Source of the DNA: Methanomassiliicoccaceae archaeon | GTDB taxonomy: Archaea > Thermoplasmatota > Thermoplasmata > Methanomassiliicoccales > Methanomethylophilaceae | Direction of reading: 5' to 3' | Length of the DNA stretch: 21,335 bases | Assembly (NCBI GenBank): GCA_016282555.1 | Contig: JAEEKU010000063.1 | Location: forward strand, 1 to 21,335 | In this document: positions 5,926 through 12,589 of the stretch, piece after piece | How positions within the stretch are numbered: the first letter of the stretch is position 1 | Layout of the letters: each line of letters begins with the position of its first letter | Program-made: the position numbers and the translations under genes | Notes under the pieces: generated by a model | What the model saw: only the letters and a program-made list of their open reading frames with translations | Database searches by the model: none | Told to the model about the DNA's origin: nothing

Positions 5926-7507
5926 TTATACCGTCACAATCGAAAAGGTAATCCAAGAGTCGTACGACACCAGAACGCTGGCGTTCGGGTGGGATGCCGA
6001 AGTCAGGCCCGGCCAGTTCGTAATGGTCTGGGTTCCAGGAATCGACGAGATTCCCATGTCCGTCTCCGGAATAAACGGGAGAACCAAAAGCATCACCGTG
6101 AAGGCGATAGGGGAAGCCACCAACGCTCTCCATACGCTTTCCGCGGGCGACCGGATGAGGATCAGAGGTCCTTACGGAAACGGATTCGATCTCTCCCGCG
6201 GGGAGATGCTGATAATCGGCGGAGGAGTCGGCACGGCAGCGGTTATCTCCGCAACGGTGCAGACGGGCTCGGATATGATCATCGCGGCCCGCTCCGAAAA
6301 GGACATCATAATGAACGATATCGCGTCCAGATACTCGAAGAATCTGCGCATAGCTACCGACGACGGAAGCGCGGGATTCCGCGGGAACGCGGTTCAGCTC
6401 ATGAAGGAAATGGTTTCCGCGAAGCATTACGACTGCATAATTGCCTGCGGGCCGGAGGTGATGCTTTATTTCACCTATAAAGCGTGCGAGGAGCTGGGTC
6501 TCGAATGCCAGCTCTCTCTGGAAAGATATATGAAATGCGGGGCCGGAGTATGCGGCTGCTGCGTGATGGACGATATGCGCGTGTGCAAAGACGGTCCGGT
6601 CTTCACGAAACAGCAGATATCGGAGCTCTCCGAATTCGGAAAATCGAAAAGGGACGCGTGCGGCCGTCTGATATCGATGAGATGAGAACAGATCGTTGAT
6701 CGCGTCCACCACCTCCGGAACCGTGGCCCCCCACGGCACCCGGACGGTGTTTCCGTCGATCTCGTGTCCGTTTTTGACTTTGCAGCATTTGACTATTGTC
6801 TTTTCCTCAGGATTGACGTAATCCGCGGGGCAGACGTTTATGAAAGGAACGTCTTTTCCGTACAGAGCGGTGTAAATTCTTTTGGAGAGGTGGCATCCGA
6901 TAAGAGTCACCTCTTTATCCACTTCGGGAGAATCGTCCAGGAAGAAAAACGGTTTCTCCGCGGAGAGGTTCGATACTCTGCACGGAAACATCACGGCTTC
7001 GGTCTCTACTTCCGGGACTTTATCGGCCATATCTATGATTCTCTCTTCTTTTATAATGGGATGATCTATGAAACCGGAAGCCAGAGCGGTATCTACCAGG
7101 ACTCCCAGCTTCGCGGGGGAGGGGGGAACGTTGTCGACGACGATCAGTTTCACCGGTTTTAGATCCTTTATGAAATTGATGTGGGAGAACATTCCCCTCA
7201 TCACGACCGTTTTTCCCGGGAATCTGCTCTGGAGTCTGGCCAGCGCAGGGGTGTTCAGCACGTCCAGTTCGGGATCCTCGTAAAAAACCGTGTCCTCCGG
7301 CAGGGAGACGATGTCGAACGACTTCAGTTTCCTGAAGAGTTCTCTGCCGTCCTTCTTGTGGAGCTCCACGACTGCATACTCGTCCCGGTACTTCAGGACG
7401 AGAAATTCGGTGCGGACGTATGCGACCCAGCCTTCCATGAGGCGTTTTACGGATTCCTCCGTCAGAGGGAAATCCACATCGTGTAAGGATACGTCCTTGC
7501 AGTGCAT
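5894..7507 (-). CDS. Conserved archaeal protein of unknown function; frame runs on antisense through pyrK
   Basis: The first 274 codons (7507-6686) look like a real protein: strong beta-alpha patterning (KTVVMRGMFSHINFI, LKPVKLIVVDNVPPSP), a cluster of Cys/His residues (LIGCHLSK, NVCPADYV, VKCCKVKNGHE) and a natural-looking C-terminal helix VPEVVDAINDLF. I think it resembles an uncharacterised archaeal family (possibly DUF7714), but cannot confirm. A TATA box lies about 27 bases before the ATG, so the start is well supported. From 6685 on, the frame is exactly antisense, codon over codon, to pyrK and the end of pyrD for another 263 codons, with no family-like sequence. I infer the original stop near 6690 was lost and the tail is fortuitous. 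The reliable part is 6686-7507. Confidence 0.65.
   Translation of the reverse strand: MHCKDVSLHDVDFPLTEESVKRLMEGWVAYVRTEFLVLKYRDEYAVVELHKKDGRELFRKLKSFDIVSLPEDTVFYEDPELDVLNTPALARLQSRFPGKTVVMRGMFSHINFIKDLKPVKLIVVDNVPPSPAKLGVLVDTALASGFIDHPIIKEERIIDMADKVPEVETEAVMFPCRVSNLSAEKPFFFLDDSPEVDKEVTLIGCHLSKRIYTALYGKDVPFINVCPADYVNPEEKTIVKCCKVKNGHEIDGNTVRVPWGATVPEVVDAINDLFSSHRYQTAARVPFRFSEFGELRYLLFREDRTVFAHAHIVHHAAAAYSGPAFHISFQRELAFETQLLARFIGEIKHHLRPAGNYAVVMLRGNHFLHELNRVPAESRASVVGSYAQILRVSGRDIVHYDVLFGAGRDDHIRARLHRCGDNRCRADSSADYQHLPAGEIESVSVRTSDPHPVARGKRMESVGGFPYRLHGDAFGSPVYSGDGHGNLVDSWNPDHYELAGPDFGIPPERQRSGVVRLLDYLFDCDGIIIHARHLPSI
5918..6685 (+). CDS. pyrK: Dihydroorotate dehydrogenase electron-transfer subunit
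   Basis: The 255-residue protein has the ferredoxin-reductase layout: an N-terminal FAD barrel (RPGQFVMVWVPG, 30-41), a pyridine-nucleotide-binding region with GGGVGT (101-106), and a C-terminal [2Fe-2S] site with Cys207, 212, 215 and 223 (KCGAGVCGCC...VCKDGPVF). These are the PyrK signatures. I chose the ATG at 5918, which overlaps pyrD's stop; the in-frame GTG at 5909 would deepen the overlap. The whole gene is antisense to the open tail of the minus-strand gene at 5894-7507, but its conserved motifs show that this strand is the coding one. Confidence 0.95.
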   Translation: MNDYTVTIEKVIQESYDTRTLAFGWDAEVRPGQFVMVWVPGIDEIPMSVSGINGRTKSITVKAIGEATNALHTLSAGDRMRIRGPYGNGFDLSRGEMLIIGGGVGTAAVISATVQTGSDMIIAARSEKDIIMNDIASRYSKNLRIATDDGSAGFRGNAVQLMKEMVSAKHYDCIIACGPEVMLYFTYKACEELGLECQLSLERYMKCGAGVCGCCVMDDMRVCKDGPVFTKQQISELSEFGKSKRDACGRLISMR

Positions 7508-7528
7508 GCACCTCGATCCGCAATCGGA

Positions 7529-7538
7529 ATTTATAATA
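7529..7538 (-). promoter_or_regulatory. TATA box of the 7507 minus-strand gene
   Basis: On the minus strand the sequence reads TTATTATAAATT, centred about 27 bases before the ATG at 7507. This supports both the start choice and a leaderless transcript. Confidence 0.65.
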
Positions 7539-7602
7539 AACGGGACGCCCGCATCCTCCGGAATCCGTTTCCGTCCGGGAAAAGTTTCCGCCGGGAGAGT
7601 AA

Positions 7603-7657
7603 TTCAGACATTTCGCCGCTCTCCGGTTTCTTCCGGCCGTCTGAACGGGGATTTTTT
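7603..7657 (+). other. Possible structured RNA element or terminator upstream of tRNA-Cys
   Basis: TTCAGAC (7603-7609) pairs with GTCTGAA (7639-7645). Inside lies a second small stem, CCGG-N6-CCGG. The fold is followed by GGGG-A and six T residues (7652-7657). The rest of 7508-7667 holds no reading frame I can support. It may be the end of a small RNA or simply G/C-rich spacer. Confidence 0.25.
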
Positions 7658-7667
7658 AATCCAATAT

Positions 7668-7676
7668 TTTTTTATA
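7668..7676 (+). promoter_or_regulatory. TATA box of tRNA-Cys
   Basis: TTTTTTATA is centred about 29 bases before the first base of the tRNA (7701), the normal archaeal position for a tRNA promoter. Confidence 0.6.
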
Positions 7677-7700
7677 CCATATTTGTATGGGCTATCTGGC

Positions 7701-7771
7701 GTCGGGATAACACAGAGGCTATGTGGCGGACTGCAGATCCGCATACGGGGGTTCGATTCCCTCTCCCGACC
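7701..7771 (+). tRNA. tRNA-Cys (anticodon GCA)
   Basis: A seven-base acceptor stem, GTCGGGA with TCCCGAC, is perfect. The anticodon stem GCGGA/TCCGC holds the loop CTGCAGA, giving anticodon GCA (Cys) after U33. The T arm GGGGG-TTCGATT-CCCTC has a canonical loop and one G-U pair. The D arm is weak: three pairs (ACA/TGT) with GG in the loop. The base after the acceptor stem (discriminator) is C, where archaeal tRNA-Cys usually has U. No intron and no encoded CCA are seen (the following bases are CCC). It stands alone between a promoter and a T-rich end (about 7775-7787). Confidence 0.88.
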
Positions 7772-7865
7772 CCCATTCTTTCTGTTTCGCTTGCGGAGAT
7801 CGGCGTTCCCGCAATCGTGCGGTTATTGCATGGAATCATGATTTTTTGTCTCTTTAAAGGAAATG

Positions 7866-7886
7866 TTTATAAATAGTATATAAATA
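7866..7886 (+). promoter_or_regulatory. Two tandem TATA boxes before the TBP gene
   Basis: TTTATAAATA (7866-7875) and TATATAAATA (7877-7886) lie one base apart, each followed by G. The second is centred about 23 bases before the TTG start, giving a leaderless message; the first would start transcription about ten bases earlier. Because the product binds exactly this kind of site, autoregulation by occupancy is possible (inference). Confidence 0.65.
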
Positions 7887-7904
7887 GCCCAGCACGGTGT
7901 TATA

Positions 7905-8453
7905 TTGGCTAAGAAGAATATTGAGAACGTCGTTGCTTCCACGTATCTCGGACAGGAGCTCGATCTCAACAAAATCCAAAGCGCCCTTACCGGAGCCGAG
8001 TACAATCCGCAGCAGTTCCCCGGTCTGGTCTACAGGCTTCACGAACCCAAAACGGCAACATTGATTTTCAGGAGCGGCAAAGTCGTGTGCACCGGCGCGA
8101 AGTGCCGCGAGGATGTCAAAATAGCCATCAGCAAGGTCGCCAAAGATCTTGAGAAAGCCGACATCAAAATCACGATCGAACCCAAAATCGAAGTCCAGAA
8201 CATCGTCGCGTCTTCGGATCTGGAGCAGGAGATCAACCTGAACACCGTCGCCATCACCCTCGGTCTTGAAAAAGTCGAATACGAGCCCGAGCAGTTCCCC
8301 GGTCTGGTTTACAGGCTCGACGATCCCAAAGTCGTCGTTCTGCTCTTCGGATCCGGAAAGATGGTCTGCACCGGAGCGAAGGTTCCCGAAGACGTGGACC
8401 GCGCCGTAGATAAAATAGCCAACGAACTCAAAGGCGTAGGCCTTATGTCCTGA
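7905..8453 (+). CDS. tbp: TATA-box-binding protein
   Basis: The 182-residue protein is the standard archaeal TBP length and consists of the two imperfect direct repeats of the saddle fold, about residues 5-92 and 97-180. Both repeats contain QFPGLVYRL and a SGKxVCTGAK motif (FRSGKVVCTGAK; FGSGKMVCTGAK), the family signatures for DNA minor-groove binding. It recruits TFB and RNA polymerase to promoters. The start is TTG (7905): no in-frame ATG or GTG precedes it, the N-terminus MAKKNIENVVAS fits the family, and the TATA boxes have leaderless spacing to it. A hairpin with T-run follows. It faces the convergent cysE gene. Confidence 0.97.
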   Translation: MAKKNIENVVASTYLGQELDLNKIQSALTGAEYNPQQFPGLVYRLHEPKTATLIFRSGKVVCTGAKCREDVKIAISKVAKDLEKADIKITIEPKIEVQNIVASSDLEQEINLNTVAITLGLEKVEYEPEQFPGLVYRLDDPKVVVLLFGSGKMVCTGAKVPEDVDRAVDKIANELKGVGLMS

Positions 8454-8494
8454 TCCGGACCGGCGGAAACAGCCGCCGCCGGATCTAACTTTTT
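8452..8494 (+). terminator. Hairpin and T-run after TBP
   Basis: GATCCGG...GGCGG pairs with CCGCC...CCGGATC (8452-8485) with one small internal bulge and an AAACAG-type loop, followed by five T residues at 8490-8494. It starts within the TBP stop codon and lies between convergent genes. Confidence 0.6.
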
Positions 8495-8497
8495 CAA

Positions 8498-9145
8498 TCA
8501 CTTTTCAGAGAGCTCGTCCAGACGCCTCTTCAGTTCTTCTATGGTTTTTTCCATCGCCGTTATGCGGTCTTTTACCGGATCGGGAAGATCGTTGTGCATG
8601 AGGCAGGAGGATTCGGTTTTTATCCCCGCGCGGCTGACGATCCTGCCCGGAATACCCACAACCGTGCAGTCGTCCGGAACGTCTTTGACTACAACGGAAC
8701 CGGCGCCTATCCTGACGTTGTTTCCTATGCGGATATCCCCGAGCACCGATGCGTTGCATCCGACGACTATATTGTTTCCGAGCGTGGGATGCCTTTTTCC
8801 CTTGCTGGTGGAGACTCCTCCGAGGGTAACGCCCTGATATAAAGAGACGTCGTCGCCTATGATTGCGGTCTCTCCGACAACGACGCCCGTAGCATGATCG
8901 ACGAAGAACCTCTTTCCTATCTGGGCCCCGGGGTGGATATCGCATCCGGTGAGCTGGTGCGCTTTGTAGTTGATCTCTCTGGCTTCTTTTTTCCTTCCCT
9001 GGATCCAGAGCTCGTGGCTTATCCTGTAGTACGAGACCGCATGCAGCCCGGTATGGTACATTCTGGCGTCTTCCTCGTCTATAACGGCCGGATCTTTCTC
9101 CATGACGACTTCAAGATCATCGGGATCTATCTCAAATTCGAACAT
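8498..9145 (-). CDS. cysE: Serine O-acetyltransferase
   Basis: The protein is a left-handed beta-helix acetyltransferase that makes O-acetylserine from serine and acetyl-CoA, the first step toward cysteine. The central hexapeptide repeats are clear, and the CysE signature DHATGVVVGETA carries the catalytic His (residue 84 from this start); KRHPTLG supplies the second conserved His. The C-terminus is a short charged helix. I prefer the ATG at 9145 because GAGGT lies five bases before it; the ATG at 9157, overlapping the previous stop as ATGA, gives four extra residues (MRYK). It follows the PAPS-reductase-like gene directly, so both likely serve sulfur assimilation. No cysK is in the window. 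Confidence 0.93.
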   Translation of the reverse strand: MFEFEIDPDDLEVVMEKDPAVIDEEDARMYHTGLHAVSYYRISHELWIQGRKKEAREINYKAHQLTGCDIHPGAQIGKRFFVDHATGVVVGETAIIGDDVSLYQGVTLGGVSTSKGKRHPTLGNNIVVGCNASVLGDIRIGNNVRIGAGSVVVKDVPDDCTVVGIPGRIVSRAGIKTESSCLMHNDLPDPVKDRITAMEKTIEELKRRLDELSEK

Positions 9146-9153
9146 TTTATACC

Positions 9154-11085
9154 TCATTGATCGAACTCTTCGGAGCCTTTCGAAAAGTTAACTGAAGGAC
9201 ACGGACCGAAGCAATCCTTACAGTATATGCATTCATCTTCCCTGATATGGACTTTTCCGTTTTCCATGTACAGCGCTCCGGTGCTGCATCTGGCCGCGCA
9301 CAGCCCGCATCCCACGCACTGCTCCGCGCGCATGATCACCTGGAAGGTTTCGTCCATATGCGCTGAAGCGTCGTATTTTATGTTCGCTTTGCAGATTATC
9401 GAGCCCTCGCGGTAAATCGTGGTGTAATCCGCCGTTACGAACTCTCCGTCCGGATCCTCCTCGACGATCCATCCGAGCGCATGGCAGAAGGGTTTGATTT
9501 TTTTCAGATCCACGGGTCTGGAGAGGGCCGCCTCCACGCTGTATCCTATTACGCAGGGAGAATACCCTTCCTGGACTTTTATCGTCAGAGGGCCCGTTTC
9601 CGGGCTCTTCGTCTGACGGGTGAGTTCCGACACTTCTTTTCCGGAGACTCTCTGCACTTCCTCCCTTATGGATTTCGGGGCGTCCTTCCATCTCCAGAGG
9701 GCATACTGCTTCCATTCGGGGGGCAGGCCGCGTTCGTTCATGTAGTCAGTAAGATAATCGTCCCACTGCTTCCATCTGGAGCTTCCGCCGGAAACGATCT
9801 CGAACTCGGACAGATCGGATGCGGGGCACAGGAAGCAGCCTATTCTGTCCAGTCCCCTGGTGTACCATACGTTGAACGGCTCTTTTTTAAGGAAAATATA
9901 CAGCCAGACGTGCATGGCGCTCCAGCTCTGGATCGGCGAAGCTCCGGTCTGTCCCGGAGTCCACGGATTCTTCCAGACGCGGGGTTTGGAGTTCCTCGCT
10001 TCCGATTCGTATTTTCTCTGTCCGATGAATGAAAGCACTCCGTCCGGGTAGTTTTTGGTGATCGCTCCGACGGTGGGCCCGAGTTTGTTGGTTTTGCAGC
10101 ACCAGCGGAAATCTTTAGCGGGAGGCCCGAAGTATACGAGATTTCCGAAGAACGCGTCGGTGGGCGCCTTTTCTTCCTTAAGTTCAAGTCCGTGCCTCGC
10201 GCAGACGTCATGCACATGTTCGACAGTTTCCGTGAACTCCAGGCCGGTATCGACGAAGAGCACCGGCAGCTTCAGTCCGGCGTCCAGGGTCAGCAGCAGC
10301 GTGGCCAGGCTGTCCTTTCCTCCGGAGAATGAGACTATGGCGGGAAGTTTCGTTTCGGATACGGTTTTGTTTATGAAAGACACGGCCTCGTCGACGCGTC
10401 TTTTTATGACGTTTCTGTTGGCTTCCGCTATCTCGTCCCAGGAGCGGGGTTTCCCGGGTCCGACCGGGGTTTCCGGCCTGTACCATCTGGTTCTCACGGC
10501 CATTCCCTTGTCCGCGGAAACCATTTCGGGGCCGTCCATGCGGGCGGTGCCGGCCGCGATGACTTTTCTGTCTTCCGTAACGATGATGATCTCGTCTCCG
10601 GCTTTTATGCCGGGGTCGGCGTTGATTACTCCGGGGGCCATCAGGTTTTTGCTCTCCTGAACGAACGGAACGGCGCTGGGATCGCAGACTACGTATCCTT
10701 TGGTGCAGGCTTTCCCTATTCTGTAGGCCCCCTGCATGCGGGATACGAATTTCCATCCGGAGCCGATGTCGTACCTCATGGTCGCGATCACGGTTCCGTC
10801 GATTATCACTTCGTCCATGCGGTCGAGTCCGGGAGCTTTGTTCAGAATCACCGCGTGCCCGTCGGGTATGACCGCTTTTCCCGTGCCCTCCCCGTAACCG
10901 GAATCCAGCACGCTTCTGATGAGATCGATGTCGTGCGGGAACGCGGGTCTGGCGTCCCCGGGGGGAGTCAGGACAGTCTCTTCGGTCACGGATCCGCAGA
11001 CCGGACATTCTTTTGATTCCAGAACAGGAAGGTTGCAACCTTTGCACCATCTCAGATGATTTTTTCCGAGTCTGACTGCGGCCAT
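9154..11085 (-). CDS. PAPS-reductase-family protein with zinc ribbon, PUA-like region and C-terminal ferredoxin domain
   Basis: The 643-residue multidomain protein reads: zinc ribbon (Cys14, 17, 27, 30); a PUA-like segment (about 125-200); an adenine-nucleotide alpha hydrolase core with SFSGGKDS (252-259); a CCKTNKLGP motif (Cys329-330) and IGCFLCP (Cys417, 420) as in APS/PAPS-reductase relatives that bind Fe-S; and two [4Fe-4S] motifs, Cys590/593/596/600 and Cys619/622/625/629. This is the long archaeal form known from methanogens. The substrate is uncertain: sulfonucleotide reduction fits its neighbour cysE, but the PUA region and the SGGKDS loop also allow an RNA or ATP-activated role. A TATA box lies about 27 bases upstream. 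Confidence 0.9.
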   Translation of the reverse strand: MAAVRLGKNHLRWCKGCNLPVLESKECPVCGSVTEETVLTPPGDARPAFPHDIDLIRSVLDSGYGEGTGKAVIPDGHAVILNKAPGLDRMDEVIIDGTVIATMRYDIGSGWKFVSRMQGAYRIGKACTKGYVVCDPSAVPFVQESKNLMAPGVINADPGIKAGDEIIIVTEDRKVIAAGTARMDGPEMVSADKGMAVRTRWYRPETPVGPGKPRSWDEIAEANRNVIKRRVDEAVSFINKTVSETKLPAIVSFSGGKDSLATLLLTLDAGLKLPVLFVDTGLEFTETVEHVHDVCARHGLELKEEKAPTDAFFGNLVYFGPPAKDFRWCCKTNKLGPTVGAITKNYPDGVLSFIGQRKYESEARNSKPRVWKNPWTPGQTGASPIQSWSAMHVWLYIFLKKEPFNVWYTRGLDRIGCFLCPASDLSEFEIVSGGSSRWKQWDDYLTDYMNERGLPPEWKQYALWRWKDAPKSIREEVQRVSGKEVSELTRQTKSPETGPLTIKVQEGYSPCVIGYSVEAALSRPVDLKKIKPFCHALGWIVEEDPDGEFVTADYTTIYREGSIICKANIKYDASAHMDETFQVIMRAEQCVGCGLCAARCSTGALYMENGKVHIREDECIYCKDCFGPCPSVNFSKGSEEFDQ

Positions 11086-11106
11086 GTTATCCGTTTTTCA
11101 GACTGC

Positions 11107-11117
11107 AATTAAATTAA
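11107..11117 (-). promoter_or_regulatory. TATA box of the PAPS-reductase-like/cysE operon
   Basis: AATTAAATTAA (minus strand TTAATTTAATT) is centred about 27 bases before the ATG at 11085. It is too far (about 70 bases) from the divergent tatD ATG to serve it as a leaderless promoter. Confidence 0.6.
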
Positions 11118-11181
11118 AAATGTTTCGGTCGGCTTCTTGCAAAACGACAGAATCATATCGTTCCGGCGTGATGGAGACTTC

Positions 11182-12081
11182 ATGGAACTCGCCGATGCCC
11201 ACCTTCACAGCGGACCCGGGAACGGTTATTCCGACTTCGGGGAATTGAAATCGTTCGTCAAGTGCACTTCGGTCCCGGGGGAATGGGCCGTTTCCGGAGA
11301 TCCGCGCGCGTCCGTGTCGTACGGGGTCCATCCCTGGTACTGTTCCGAATGGAATGCGGATGTGAGGGATATGCTGGCGGACCGTCTCGGAAGGGAGCCG
11401 GAAGCGAACGTGGGCGAGATCGGCCTGGACTCCAGGCGCGGTCTCCCGGAGGAACAGATGGAATCGTTCGAGGAGCAGCTTTGCGAGGCGTCGTGCTTCG
11501 GGCGCGTCGCATCCGTTCATAACATAGGGTGCGACAAGATGGTTCTGGATTCGATCAGGAGGCACGGGAAGGGATGCAGAGGGATCATTCTGCATTCGTT
11601 CTGTTCCGACAGTTACATCAAGCCTTTTTCGTCGCTGAACTGTTATTTCTCGCTCAATCCGAGAATTCTCTCCAGATCTCCGGCGAGAATCTCCCGGCTG
11701 GTGAATTCCATTCCGGAAAACAGGATCCTTTTCGAATCGGATTCCCCGTTTTACAGTTCCGGATTCGCCGGAATGGGCAGATTCATAACGGAGATATCGG
11801 AAATCTCCGGACTGGAGCCGGATTATCTGTCGGAAACCGCTGCTGAAAACCTGAGGAGGCTTACCGGTGAGCGAAAGCATCTCGTCCAGAACCGAGATTC
11901 TCGTTGGGGAGGAAGGAATCGGAAAACTCCGGAACTCTTCGGTGGTGCTGTGCGGATGCGGCGCGGTAGGCGGGTACGCGTTCGAGGCTCTGGTGCGCGC
12001 CGGCGTCGGCCGCATAAGGGTGGTAGACAACGACGTTTTCACCCGGAGCAATCTGAACCGGCAGATACTGGCTACAAATAG
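11182..12081 (+). CDS. TatD-family metal-dependent hydrolase with aberrant C-terminal extension
   Basis: Residues 1-229 form a TatD-type TIM barrel (DNase or tRNA-processing nuclease family). The metal ligands are present: DAHLHSG near the start, VHPWY, Glu in VGEIGLDS, His in SVHNIG, His in ILHSFC, and Asp in FESDSPF. The start is ATG 11182 with GGAG six bases upstream; a frame-open TTG at 11137 adds nothing family-like. Family members end near ETAAENLRRLTG. Here the frame misses the TGA at 11868-11870 by one register and runs 71 more residues, very Arg-rich, inside the next gene, ending at TAG 12079-12081. The tail is probably an artefact of a lost stop or small indel; the true domain ends near 11866. 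Confidence 0.85.
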   Translation: MELADAHLHSGPGNGYSDFGELKSFVKCTSVPGEWAVSGDPRASVSYGVHPWYCSEWNADVRDMLADRLGREPEANVGEIGLDSRRGLPEEQMESFEEQLCEASCFGRVASVHNIGCDKMVLDSIRRHGKGCRGIILHSFCSDSYIKPFSSLNCYFSLNPRILSRSPARISRLVNSIPENRILFESDSPFYSSGFAGMGRFITEISEISGLEPDYLSETAAENLRRLTGERKHLVQNRDSRWGGRNRKTPELFGGAVRMRRGRRVRVRGSGARRRRPHKGGRQRRFHPEQSEPADTGYK

Positions 12082-12574
12082 AACTATAGGGATACTCAAA
12101 ACTGATGCTGCGGAGATGAGAGCGCTGGATATTAATCCGTCGGTGAAGATCGAAAAGATGAATACGCTGGTTTCTGAAGAATCTATCCCTATAGTTCTAA
12201 GCGGAGATCCGGATCTTCTCATCGACGCGATAGACACGATGAAGATGAAGACTCTCCTTCTGAGGGCGGCATGCGCCGGAGGGCTCAGGACTTTTTCCTC
12301 CATGGGCGCGGCGCTCCATATGGACGCATCCGCGGTGCGCATAGCCCCCCTTCCCAAAACCCGGGTATGTCCCGTAGCATCCAGACTGAGACGCGAGCTC
12401 AGGGACTGCGATACGGGGAAGATAACATGCGTTTACTCCGAAGAGAAACCGCTCTCCGGCTCCGGCGAGCGCAACGAATTCGGAAAAAGCGTTTTGGGAT
12501 CGCTTCCCACGATCCCGGCGATTTTCGGAATGACTCTGGCCAACGAGGCCATAAAGTACATTCTGGAAAGGTGA
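11867..12574 (+). CDS. tcdA: ThiF/MoeB-type E1-like protein, probable tRNA t6A37 dehydratase (TcdA family)
   Basis: The 235-residue protein carries the nucleotide-binding GCGAVG (30-35), the acidic DNDVF strand end (54-58), NRQ (64-66), Lys78 and Asp120 of AIDT, all standard for adenylating E1-like enzymes. PLPKTRVCPVASRLRRELR and VYSEEKP in the C-terminal half match the TcdA/CsdL branch, which turns t6A at tRNA position 37 into its cyclic form. There is no C-terminal rhodanese or zinc-binding MoeB extension. The start is GTG at 11867, embedded in GGTGA where the tatD stop would be expected. Two arms of a 16-base perfect inverted repeat lie in the coding sequence. It converges with the rubredoxin-fusion gene with no spacer. 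Confidence 0.82.
   Translation: MSESISSRTEILVGEEGIGKLRNSSVVLCGCGAVGGYAFEALVRAGVGRIRVVDNDVFTRSNLNRQILATNRTIGILKTDAAEMRALDINPSVKIEKMNTLVSEESIPIVLSGDPDLLIDAIDTMKMKTLLLRAACAGGLRTFSSMGAALHMDASAVRIAPLPKTRVCPVASRLRRELRDCDTGKITCVYSEEKPLSGSGERNEFGKSVLGSLPTIPAIFGMTLANEAIKYILER
12079..12199. repeat. 16-base perfect inverted repeat inside tcdA
   Basis: TAGAACTATAGGGATA (12079-12094) and its exact reverse complement (12184-12199) are separated by 89 bases. The surrounding patch is more A/T-rich and uses codons (AAT, AGA, ATA) uncommon in neighbouring genes, yet the protein stays aligned with the ThiF family, so nothing is inserted. The arm is similar (13 of 16) to the arm of the repeat at 14772-14822. 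Confidence 0.8.
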
Positions 12575-12589
12575 TCAGGCGTGCCTGAT
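12574..12589. terminator. Palindrome between convergent genes
   Basis: ATCAGG-CGTG-CCTGAT sits exactly where the stops of tcdA and the rubredoxin-fusion gene meet. It could end transcripts from both sides, but there is no T-run, so the assignment is tentative. Confidence 0.35.

Noticed and set aside
7905..8453. Selenocysteine-type recoding of the many TGA stops
   Set aside because: TGA ends fall at the natural family C-termini (for example TBP, CysE, PyrK), so they act as true stops.
11098..12357. 419-codon minus-strand frame opposite tatD and tcdA
   Set aside because: It crosses two genes with intact catalytic motifs on the other strand and shows low-complexity, Arg/Ser-rich sequence without domain character.
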